From the NCBI GenBank assembly GCA_002482715.1, contig DLGN01000074.1:1-5647 (forward strand): a DNA stretch of 5,647 nucleotides, read 5' to 3'. The first letter of the stretch is position 1; each line of letters begins with the position of its first letter. Under the pieces are notes generated by a model. That model saw nothing but the letters and a program-made list of their open reading frames with translations, did no database searches and had not been told where the DNA came from. Origin of the DNA: Oxalobacteraceae bacterium UBA7693 (lineage in GTDB: Bacteria > Pseudomonadota > Gammaproteobacteria > Burkholderiales > Burkholderiaceae_D). Below are positions 1 through 5,647 of the stretch, in pieces. The position numbers and the translations under genes are program-made.

Positions 1-315
1 GCCTTCGTATTGCTGCTGGTACTTTATCAAAAGCAGCGGCACAACGTCTCGACACTGGTGCAATGCCATCTAATCCAAGCGATGCGCGCCAGTATTTGTG
101 CTGGCTTTATGCTGATCTTAGTCAGCGCAGGCATTTTACTTTTCGGCGATTGGCAATATGTGGGTACGTGGATGATTTTAATTTTATACGTCTTATGCGT
201 GCATTCAGTGTTCATCTTATTCGGGGTCTTTGCGCTGACCAAGGCATTGTCTGGCAAATTGTATTTCTATCCGCTGGTAGGACGATCTGCGAGTCAACGC
301 GGAGAAATAGCTTAA
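1..315 (+). CDS. Small membrane protein, DUF4870/Tic20-like, 3' end only
   Basis: This is the C-terminal part of a gene whose frame is open to the left edge, so its start is outside the window. About 104 residues are visible. Two strongly hydrophobic stretches are probable membrane helices: ASICAGFMLILVSAGILLF, and a second running through LILYVLCVHSVFILFGVFAL. The last helix followed by ALSGKLYFYPLVG closely resembles the end of DUF4870 proteins (small Tic20-like integral membrane proteins of unknown function), which finish in a similar G-K-x-Y-x-Y-P motif. The segment HLIQAMRAS also fits the H-x-x-Q-A region of that family. It ends 12 bases before the next gene and probably shares its transcript. 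The family match is by eye. No function can be given, and whether it belongs functionally to the nor cluster is open. Confidence 0.6.
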   Translation, partial: AFVLLLVLYQKQRHNVSTLVQCHLIQAMRASICAGFMLILVSAGILLFGDWQYVGTWMILILYVLCVHSVFILFGVFALTKALSGKLYFYPLVGRSASQRGEIA

Positions 316-327
316 GCGAACTTCAGC

Positions 328-1335
328 ATGCAAGTAAAAACACACTCAGGTTTATGGGGCGTACCCGTCCAACAATGGCGGCGCTTGACGCAAGTTGGCT
401 TCTTTTTGCTATTCGTCATTGCGCCGATATTTGACATCTTTCGATTAGATCTCAATCTCAAACACTTCATCATCTTCGGCATGGATTGGACTTTAGGTCT
501 GAACGATTTCGTCGCCGGAAAAGACACGGCTGGACAAGCCGCTAAAGCGATTTTTCTGCACGCGATCTTGCCCTTAATTCTGGTCGCAGCAGCGGTGATT
601 TATGTCGCCTGGAAATGGGGGAGAATTTATTGCGGTTGGCTGTGCCCGCATTTTTCTATTGTCGAAACCATCAATCAAACATTGCGCCGCGCCATAGGAA
701 AGCAAAGCTTATGGGATAAAGAAGCTCTACCAACTCGTAATCCTGATGGCAGCGAAACCAAACCCGATGCAATCTGGTGGTTCGGCGTGATCCCACTTGT
801 CATCATTTGCGCGATCACTTGGGCAACTGTGTTGCTGACGTATCTACTACCGCCAGCAGAAATCTACGGGAATATCTGGCACGGTACTTTAACGCGCAAT
901 CAAAGTATCTTCCTGATCGCTGGCAGCATCGCTTTCTTTGTCGAATTTTTGTTTGCCCGTCATTTATTCTGCCGCTATGCCTGCGCCCTCGGTTTATTTC
1001 AAAGCCTGGCTTGGATGTCGAATGACAAGGCGATGGTGATCGGATTTAAACGGGAAAGAGCGAAAGACTGTTCGACTTGCTACTCCGCTTGCGATCACGT
1101 CTGTCCTATGCGTCTCAATCCGCGCAATGTAAAACGCATGATGTTCGCTTGTGTGCAATGCGGTCAATGCACGGATGCCTGTACGCAAACACAAAGCGAC
1201 AATCCTCAAGGCAATTTACTCGAATGGGTGAATCAAGCCTATGCAGAATCGGAAGCGGCATTAAACGGCAGCACGGCACGTGTTATTCAAATAAAGCTGG
1301 AAAAGAATAATGTGTATTCTGAGAAAAAACCTTAG
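328..1335 (+). CDS. Membrane polyferredoxin, CcoG/NapH/NosR-like 4Fe-4S protein next to norD
   Basis: This is a complete 335-residue inner-membrane iron-sulfur protein. Probable membrane helices lie near residues 20-38, 74-96, 149-172 and 191-211. The first conserved cysteine pair, C102/C106 in RIYCGWLCPH, follows helix 2. The second, C215/C219 in FCRYACALGLFQS, follows helix 4. This layout is typical of CcoG/FixG, NapH and the C-terminal half of NosR. Two cluster motifs follow in the presumed cytoplasmic tail: C248-C251-C255-C259-P, with one residue more than the usual CxxCxxCxxxCP spacing, and C275-C278-C281-C285. The family moves electrons from the quinone pool or helps assemble metalloenzymes. 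Its place directly before norD suggests a role in nitric oxide reductase maturation or electron supply, which is inference. At 335 residues it is shorter than CcoG (usually above 450) and lacks CcoG's C-terminal domain. No good Shine-Dalgarno is seen. The start lies 12 bases after the preceding stop in the same frame, so translational coupling is likely, and no earlier ATG is possible. Confidence 0.82.
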   Translation: MQVKTHSGLWGVPVQQWRRLTQVGFFLLFVIAPIFDIFRLDLNLKHFIIFGMDWTLGLNDFVAGKDTAGQAAKAIFLHAILPLILVAAAVIYVAWKWGRIYCGWLCPHFSIVETINQTLRRAIGKQSLWDKEALPTRNPDGSETKPDAIWWFGVIPLVIICAITWATVLLTYLLPPAEIYGNIWHGTLTRNQSIFLIAGSIAFFVEFLFARHLFCRYACALGLFQSLAWMSNDKAMVIGFKRERAKDCSTCYSACDHVCPMRLNPRNVKRMMFACVQCGQCTDACTQTQSDNPQGNLLEWVNQAYAESEAALNGSTARVIQIKLEKNNVYSEKKP

Positions 1336-1351
1336 AGAAATTTTCGATACA

Positions 1352-1468
1352 AAACCCCTCAACGCCGAGACGCGGAGACGCTGAGAAGCGCAGAGAAAAC
1401 ACTGAACAATTTGCCTCCTCTCTTTTTTGATTTTCTCTGCGCCTCTGCATCTCGGCGTTGAGGGGTTT
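1352..1468. repeat. Long imperfect inverted repeat made of 8-base units
   Basis: The outer arms are a perfect 19-base inverted repeat: aaacccctcaacgccgaga at 1352-1370 and its complement at 1450-1468. Pairing continues through 1371-1377 against 1443-1449 with one mismatch and one G-T pair. It skips ten unpaired bases (1378-1387) on the left and resumes with 12 perfect pairs, gcgcagagaaaa (1388-1399) against 1431-1442. The loop is about 31 bases. The arms are built from 8-base units: acgccgag, acgcggag and acgctgag run in register from 1362 to 1385, and ctctgcgc, ctctgcat and ctcggcgt run from 1435 to 1458. The style matches the intergenic (A)CGCAGAG-type repeats found scattered in many bacterial genomes, a match made from memory. 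There is no run of T after it, so it is not a classical terminator. It fills the gap between the polyferredoxin gene and norD and may act as an mRNA processing or stability element. Confidence 0.85.
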
Positions 1469-1504
1469 CATTCTTAAGCAATCCGAGACAATGAAAGCGT
1501 ACCA

Positions 1505-3370
1505 ATGGAAGAATACATAGGCGGTCTATGGGATAGATTAATCACCCGTGTCGCGTATCAAGGCTACCCAGAAGCCCGGGTGGAGTTAGCGCAGATGAAA
1601 AACATCGCGGCGACCTTTTTCCGCGCACTCGGCGGTGATCCTGGCATCAATTTACAATCAGTTTCTGCCAGCACGCATGGTGCCCGTCGCAGTTGGTTAG
1701 AGCGGATTGCCGGTATCGGCGAAAAAACCGAATTGACCTGGGCTGACGAAACGACTTTGCATCTGCCTGCCTCTATCGATTATTTCCCTGAAAGGGAACT
1801 CAATCGTGAATTGTATTTGTGGCTGCTGGCCTTAGTCGCGCATGATGTCAAACCCGACGCGCCCTACGTACAACGCAATCAATCCGCAACCCTGGCATTG
1901 CTCAAGGCTTTTCCCTCTTTGCAAGAACGTTATGCCCGTTTGGTACAAGCGACACTCGCACGTCGCCCTGATCCGACAACATTGAAAAAGCAAGAAGCAG
2001 AAAACGAATTACGCATTCGCCAAGCATTGTTAGAACCAGGAAGCGTGCTAAACGAATTAAAAAAAGTCGGGCGCAAAGAATTCAGTTTCATCCCTGTCCC
2101 AATATGGTTACATCCACCCGCCAACGCCAATAACAAAAGCAGCAAACCCGCCAGCAAGCTCACGCCGGAACAAGCGCAAGGCAGCGCAGCACAAAGCGAT
2201 ACCGAACAACGCAAGCGCATGGCAGAGCGCACCGACATGCCCGACAATCCTAGTCCATTCATGCTGCTGTTTCGCGCCGAGAGTTTGTTTTCTTGGGCAG
2301 AATATGTGAAAGTGAATCGCCCCTTGGATGAAGACGATAATCCCGATGCGCAAAGAGCAGCGAATGATTTTGACGTTTTAAGCGTCGCAAATGATGGCAA
2401 AAGCACTGCCAGCCGCGTGCGCTTCGATCTCGATTTACCCGCTGAAGCGGATGATGATTTACTCCTTGCCGACGGCATCTTGTATCCCGAATGGCATTAT
2501 AAAAAACAGCAATTCTTAGAAAGCCATGCCTGCATACAAATGCTGTTAGCGCGCGACGCCGAAGCACAAGCCTTACCCGCGCATTTACGCGCTACCGCCA
2601 AGCGCTTGCGTCAGCAATTTCAAAGTTTAACGCCAGAACGGCAGCGCCTGCGTGGGCAACTGAGCGGCGATGATATTGATATCGATGCCTGCGTGCGCTT
2701 TAGTGCAGAGCGGGCTGGTGCAAACAATCATGGACTCGCGGTCGCCAGCCCTGGTTTATATCTGGACAACCGTCAGCAAAGCCGTGACATGGCTTGTCTC
2801 TTACTCGCGGATTTATCCATGTCCACGGACACCTGGATGAATAGTCAAGCGCGCGTGATTGATGTGATACGTGACAGTTTGTATTTGCTATGTGAAGCCT
2901 TGGCCGCCACCCGTGACCGTTTCGCTTTATATGGTTTTTCTTCGGTACGACGTGACAATGTACGCTTTCATATCCTCAAAGGCTTTGACGAAAAATATAG
3001 CGATCAAATACGCGGGCGCTTGGCGGAAATTAAACCCGGTTTTTACACGCGTATGGGTGCCGCGATTCGGCACGCGTCGGCTATTTTGCAACAACAAAAA
3101 AATGCCCGCCGTTTGCTCTTAATCCTCACCGATGGCAAACCCAACGACCTCGATCAGTACGAAGGTCGTTACGGCATCGAAGACACGCGCGTTGCTATCC
3201 ACGCAGCGCGACAATTAGGCTTGATTCCCTTTTGCGTCACGATCGATGAAAAGGCCGAAGATTATCTGCCGCATTTATTCGGCGCAAAGGGCTATATCGT
3301 CGTCAAAAATGCTGCGGAATTGCCTCAGCTTTTACCGCGTCTGTATGCGCAACTAACGAATGAAAATTAA
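1505..3370 (+). CDS. norD: NorD, VWA-domain activator of nitric oxide reductase
   Basis: This is a complete 621-residue protein of the NorD/CbbO family, close to the family's usual length. NorD works in the cytoplasm with the MoxR-type AAA+ ATPase NorQ to activate the NorCB nitric oxide reductase. Published work on Paracoccus shows the pair is required for inserting the non-haem iron FeB. The N-terminus MEEYIGGLWDRLITR matches the typical family start (MEEW.G.LW...ITR), which supports this ATG. A helical N-terminal region is followed by a polar low-complexity linker (about 204-242) and an acidic segment starting at D275 (DEDDNPDAQ). The C-terminal von Willebrand A domain spans about 430-610. 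It has an intact metal-ion-dependent adhesion site: D436-x-S438-x-S440, T515 in GFYTRMG, and D543 in LTDGK. The ribosome site is weak (gaaag at 1493-1497). The gene is separated from its upstream neighbour by the inverted-repeat element, so co-transcription is likely but not proven. norQ is not in the window. Confidence 0.92.
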   Translation: MEEYIGGLWDRLITRVAYQGYPEARVELAQMKNIAATFFRALGGDPGINLQSVSASTHGARRSWLERIAGIGEKTELTWADETTLHLPASIDYFPERELNRELYLWLLALVAHDVKPDAPYVQRNQSATLALLKAFPSLQERYARLVQATLARRPDPTTLKKQEAENELRIRQALLEPGSVLNELKKVGRKEFSFIPVPIWLHPPANANNKSSKPASKLTPEQAQGSAAQSDTEQRKRMAERTDMPDNPSPFMLLFRAESLFSWAEYVKVNRPLDEDDNPDAQRAANDFDVLSVANDGKSTASRVRFDLDLPAEADDDLLLADGILYPEWHYKKQQFLESHACIQMLLARDAEAQALPAHLRATAKRLRQQFQSLTPERQRLRGQLSGDDIDIDACVRFSAERAGANNHGLAVASPGLYLDNRQQSRDMACLLLADLSMSTDTWMNSQARVIDVIRDSLYLLCEALAATRDRFALYGFSSVRRDNVRFHILKGFDEKYSDQIRGRLAEIKPGFYTRMGAAIRHASAILQQQKNARRLLLILTDGKPNDLDQYEGRYGIEDTRVAIHAARQLGLIPFCVTIDEKAEDYLPHLFGAKGYIVVKNAAELPQLLPRLYAQLTNEN

Positions 3371-3460
3371 ATTGAAGGCATCACTCAATCTGCAATTCAA
3401 GCGGACTAAAAATCAATAGATCAAAGAATTCGACTGGCTGAAAGCCGCCCTATTTAATGA

Positions 3461-3500
3461 AAAAAAATACTTAGCAACCATCGTTACTAAGCATTTTTAT
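3461..3500. terminator. Probable bidirectional terminator between convergent genes
   Basis: The stem pairs 3470-3478 (cttagcaac) with 3483-3491 (gttactaag). It has one C-A mismatch and a 4-base loop (catc). The flanking A run (3460-3467) and T run (3494-3498) extend the pairing after one mismatch. Read on +, the hairpin is followed by ATTTTTATTT; read on -, by a run of eight T. It lies 90 bases after the norD stop and about 36 bases after the lipoprotein gene's stop on the other strand, so it can serve both. No other gene or clear signal is seen in 3371-3460. Confidence 0.7.
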
Positions 3501-3535
3501 TTAAAAAGCTTCGATTGCGCGAAGTTCAATCGTAC

Positions 3536-5161
3536 TTATTTCCCGTTAATTTGAAATTTAGTTGCTTCAACAATCCATCGTTCACTTTCAAGCCTTTTTG
3601 CTACCATACCTCGATAATTTCCCGACGCGACGTACCAAACATAGCTCACAACATCAGGTTGATCTTTTTTGTAGTTTGGAGAGGAATATTTAATTTTACA
3701 CGCAGGAAAACTGCCCGCGGGAACGGTAATTTCTTCTATGCCCAAAAACGCCATGCCAGACCTAGTTTGGTTTTGACCGATAGGCGCATTAGTTAAAGCG
3801 TCTTCCTGATATTCTGTAAAAGATTGTGTGAAGTTCTCATTGATTGCAAGTGAGAATGGCACTCTCTCAGCTGGTAATGAGTAATTTAAGGTAAATGTAT
3901 GTTGATTCGAATTTGGAACATCATTTTCAGAAACATATCCGTAAGTAACAAACTCACTATTCGCCACTCCAATATAGTCAGTATTAGACCAGGTCGACCC
4001 CAGAGACCCAGCGCTTTTGTAAGTTTGGGTTCCAATCAACGCCAATACCGAATTTCCTTTAAAATTGACCGGACCGGTGACCTTACTTTCGATGATATAT
4101 GTGCCAAGTCCAATGCTAAACGTATCGTCTATGTCCCAGTATATTTTCGTTTGTAATTGCTCGTACCGTAACGTATTGCCAACAGCATAAAGTGCAGGAT
4201 TGTAGCAATCGATCATTCGACCCACGCCAGAGCTAGAGCTGGTTTGTAAATTGAACTCTCGATCTCTTACGCCTACTAGATTTTTTGCTTTGATAAAGTC
4301 AGTAGGTGTTACCGCCGCAGTAAGTGCGACGGTATTACGGATAGAGTCCTCATAACTAAGATAGGTAAGACCTTGTTCAAGCGCGAAATACTTACCAAGC
4401 GCGACTTTGTTATTCAGTAGGGATGTCATCCATCCCCATTCTTTACTGTCGGCATACTCACGCGCAGCAGCTAACATAACTGCAACTAACTTTTCTTTAG
4501 TAAAACCACTACGTAAGTCCCTTACCCAGTAATCAACATCAGCATCTGGTGGTGCGGTATTGCCCACGCGTCCCAATACGTTCTTATAAATTAAGCGAAC
4601 AAATGCTTCATCATCCATTTTTGAGTCATACCCCGTCACATCAGGGTACTGCTTTGCAACAAGATAAAAATTGGCACTTATTTGCTCCAATGTCGCCCCC
4701 GCTTTGAATTCGCTTATCCAATAATTTAAGCCGTCTGCATCAGGCACTCGATTAAAAAAAGCAATGTATAAATCAATAAGCGAATTCAGATCTTTACTAG
4801 AAATAGTTTTGGCATTCTGCGCAACCATCAAATTGACGCTCACATCGCTAAACTGAATTCGTTTCGCATTGAAATGTGTGGTCGTTACTTTGGTAGTATT
4901 GTGGGTAACTAAAATACTTTGTGGGCTGTGCAACAGTGTGTAATTCTTACGGGGCTCAACAAAAGTGACAGTATCACCAGCAAGGGCAGCGGAAGTACGT
5001 AGTCCTAAAATTGCTGACTGCGATCCAGACAAGGCGGTTGACAATGATGGCTTGTTTGTGGATGTTGAAGGGGAACTACTATTTTCGATGTTTCCACCGC
5101 AGCCTGTCAGTAAAGACAAATAAAAAAAGGAAAGAAAACAGAGTGAAATTTTAATCTTCAT
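3536..5161 (-). CDS. Secreted lipoprotein with two DUF4214 repeats and a beta-rich C-terminal domain
   Basis: This is a complete 541-residue protein. The N-terminus MKIKISLCFLSFFYLSLLTG-C21 is a lipoprotein signal peptide with lipobox LTGC, so the mature protein should be lipid-anchored at C21. A Ser/Thr/Asn-rich linker (22-50) follows. Two DUF4214-type helical repeats are visible: about 125-175 (LIDLYIAFFNRVPDADGLNYW) and about 183-236 (FVRLIYKNVLGRV...DADVDYW). A helical extension (244-297) contains LLNNKVALGKYFALEQGLTY and TPTDFIKAKNLVG, as in other DUF4214 proteins. DUF4214 is common in secreted and surface proteins, but its role is unknown. Residues about 300-541 form a beta-rich domain I cannot name. 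It has VPAGSFPACKIKY near 480-492 and a YVWYVASGNYRGMVAKR segment near 507-523, vaguely like DUF3108/TapB-type secreted proteins. C319 and C488 are its only cysteines and could form a disulfide. The ribosome site is poor (aagg about 12 bases before ATG). The gene is more AT-rich than the nor genes and probably unrelated to them. Confidence 0.82.
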   Translation of the reverse strand: MKIKISLCFLSFFYLSLLTGCGGNIENSSSPSTSTNKPSLSTALSGSQSAILGLRTSAALAGDTVTFVEPRKNYTLLHSPQSILVTHNTTKVTTTHFNAKRIQFSDVSVNLMVAQNAKTISSKDLNSLIDLYIAFFNRVPDADGLNYWISEFKAGATLEQISANFYLVAKQYPDVTGYDSKMDDEAFVRLIYKNVLGRVGNTAPPDADVDYWVRDLRSGFTKEKLVAVMLAAAREYADSKEWGWMTSLLNNKVALGKYFALEQGLTYLSYEDSIRNTVALTAAVTPTDFIKAKNLVGVRDREFNLQTSSSSGVGRMIDCYNPALYAVGNTLRYEQLQTKIYWDIDDTFSIGLGTYIIESKVTGPVNFKGNSVLALIGTQTYKSAGSLGSTWSNTDYIGVANSEFVTYGYVSENDVPNSNQHTFTLNYSLPAERVPFSLAINENFTQSFTEYQEDALTNAPIGQNQTRSGMAFLGIEEITVPAGSFPACKIKYSSPNYKKDQPDVVSYVWYVASGNYRGMVAKRLESERWIVEATKFQINGK

Positions 5162-5268
5162 TTAAAGTAAATCGCCTTAGTTAGGAATTCAAAGTTCAAG
5201 AATATTTAAAAAAAATTAATATCTAAGCCAGCAGAAATCAATTTACAAAAAATATCACCAATAGACGA

Positions 5269-5274
5269 ATTATA
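5269..5274 (-). promoter_or_regulatory. Possible -10 box (TATAAT) for the lipoprotein gene
   Basis: Read on the - strand, an exact TATAAT lies about 108 bases upstream of the ATG at 5161 in very AT-rich DNA. No convincing -35 hexamer is found 16-18 bases further upstream, and exact TATAAT matches are easy to get by chance in such DNA. The call is therefore tentative. If it is used, the transcript would start near 5262 with a leader of about 100 bases. Confidence 0.3.
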
Positions 5275-5278
5275 AACT

Positions 5279-5318
5279 AATTGCCTTAAAATAAATAATA
5301 TTAACAATTTAGGCAATT
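5279..5318. repeat. Spaced inverted repeat aattgcct / aggcaatt upstream of the lipoprotein gene
   Basis: Perfect 8-base arms at 5279-5286 and 5311-5318 are separated by 24 AT-rich bases, giving 32 bases centre to centre, or about three helical turns. On the - strand the arms lie just upstream of the possible -10 box, where an operator or activator site could sit. A weak hairpin or the edge of an inserted element are alternatives. The rest of 5162-5278 shows only AT-rich leader sequence, with no open frame or motif I recognise. Confidence 0.35.
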
Positions 5319-5344
5319 CCCAACTCACGCGAGCCTATCGCACA

Positions 5345-5473
5345 TCAACTGGTCTTCGATTCCCGTGTACTCTCCCCTACTCTGATGTTTTGCGCACCAC
5401 CATCTAGGGTTGCAGCCTCACCCTCGGCAGGATTGATGGCGCGTTGCCATGATTTAATTTGATCCGACCCCAG
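5345..5473 (-). other. Short open stretch after the haemagglutinin-like fragment, probable element remnant
   Basis: Read on the - strand, this stays open for 42 codons between the stop at 5474-5476 and a TGA at 5345-5347, in the same frame as the fragment to its right. The peptide includes WQRAINPAEGEAATLDGG and VGESTRESKTS. It has no ATG, no ribosome site and no beta-helix character, and it is much less AT-rich than the 150 bases to its left. It looks like a conserved piece of another element (for example the flank of an insertion sequence or intron) rather than a gene. I cannot name it. Confidence 0.3.
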
Positions 5474-5490
5474 TTATCGACCCCAGTTAT
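5465..5490. repeat. Exact 13-base tandem duplication
   Basis: The unit cgaccccagttat occurs twice back to back, at 5465-5477 and 5478-5490, with no difference. The stop codon ending the haemagglutinin-like frame (TAA on -, 5474-5476) lies in the first copy. The flanking gatccgacccc on the left resembles sequences often seen near mobile or repeat-associated elements in proteobacteria, an impression from memory. Confidence 0.9.
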
Positions 5491-5647
5491 CCTTGTTGGA
5501 TAAGCCTATGATCTTGCCACCGAGGTTGTTGATGTTTTTGGTGACGTTGATGTCGATCACATTAGCAGCCACGGTGCCTTTGTTGGTGATGTTGATGGCA
5601 TCGAGTTGGATGATACCTTGTTGATCACCCGCTTTCGCATTGGCATA
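5474..5647 (-). pseudogene. Filamentous-haemagglutinin-like beta-helix fragment, truncated
   Basis: The - strand frame is open from the right edge for 57 residues to a TAA at 5474-5476. The peptide has the alternating hydrophobic/Asn-rich pattern of haemagglutinin beta-helix repeats: QLDAINITNKGTVAAN, then VIDINVTKNINNLGGKIIG, which resembles the N-I-N-N-x-G-G-x-I-x-G signature of FHA/TpsA adhesins secreted by two-partner systems. Such repeats normally sit inside very long proteins, yet here the frame ends right after one repeat, inside a 13-base tandem duplication. This suggests the gene's 3' part was lost. The larger part, if any, lies to the right of the window. A genuine C-terminus of a shorter protein cannot be excluded. 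Confidence 0.55.

Noticed and set aside
1362..1458. CRISPR-like array from the repeated 8-base units
   Set aside because: The units are contiguous with no spacers, far shorter than CRISPR repeats, and arranged as two inverted arms.
1283..1471. A 62-codon - strand frame across the inverted repeat
   Set aside because: Its codons come mostly from the repeat arms and loop; the peptide is charged and repetitive with no ribosome site.
1336..1504. FNR/NNR-type box (TTGAT-N4-ATCAA) controlling norD
   Set aside because: I found no such palindrome in the gap or upstream of the other genes; any regulated promoter is probably outside the window.
1491..1520. Tiny leader frame (MKAYQWKNT) overlapping the norD start
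   Set aside because: It is nine codons with a poor ribosome site in another frame; there is no sign of attenuation such as a run of regulatory codons plus alternative hairpins.
1930..2478. A 182-codon open frame on the - strand inside norD
   Set aside because: It is fully antisense to a convincing VWA protein with intact metal-site residues. Its peptide is Ser/Ala/Leu-rich low-complexity sequence with no family resemblance.
3420..3535. Open stretch beginning IKEFDWLKAALFNEKK after norD
   Set aside because: It has no start codon, follows a stop directly, and runs through the terminator hairpin; too short to support a gene remnant.
3515..3796. A 93-codon + strand frame over the 3' end of the lipoprotein gene
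   Set aside because: It overlaps the well-supported - strand gene and its peptide shows no domain or signal; it is a shadow frame.

Overview
The window looks like an accessory stretch of a proteobacterial chromosome. It is most likely from a betaproteobacterium of the Burkholderiales (Oxalobacteraceae-like); this is inference from gene types, not from a marker gene. It carries the tail of a nitric oxide reductase (nor) accessory cluster on the + strand, an unrelated lipoprotein gene on the - strand, and the decayed end of a large adhesin-like gene at the right edge.

Positions 1-3370 (+): the 3' end of a small membrane protein gene resembling DUF4870/Tic20-like proteins (1-315); a complete gene for a four-helix membrane polyferredoxin of the CcoG/NapH/NosR type (328-1335); a 169-base gap filled by a long inverted-repeat element built from 8-base units (1352-1468); and norD (1505-3370), which encodes the VWA-domain partner of the AAA+ ATPase NorQ. 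NorQ and NorD are known to be needed to activate NorCB by inserting the non-haem iron FeB. norC, norB and norQ are not in the window and, if linked, would lie to the left. The polyferredoxin directly before norD may supply electrons or help metal or redox maturation of the reductase. That is a context guess.

Positions 3371-3535: convergent intergenic DNA with an AT-flanked hairpin (3461-3500) that fits a bidirectional terminator serving norD and the lipoprotein gene.

Positions 3536-5161 (-): a 541-residue secreted lipoprotein with two DUF4214 repeats and a beta-rich C-terminal domain of unknown function. Its upstream region (5162-5340) is very AT-rich, with a possible -10 box and a spaced inverted repeat.

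Positions 5341-5647: a scar-like region. The right edge encodes, on the - strand, 57 residues of filamentous-haemagglutinin-type beta-helix repeat. They end at a stop codon inside an exact 13-base tandem duplication. The same frame then stays open for another 42 codons of unrelated character, probably the remnant of another element. I see no tRNA, rRNA, CRISPR array or complete transposase.
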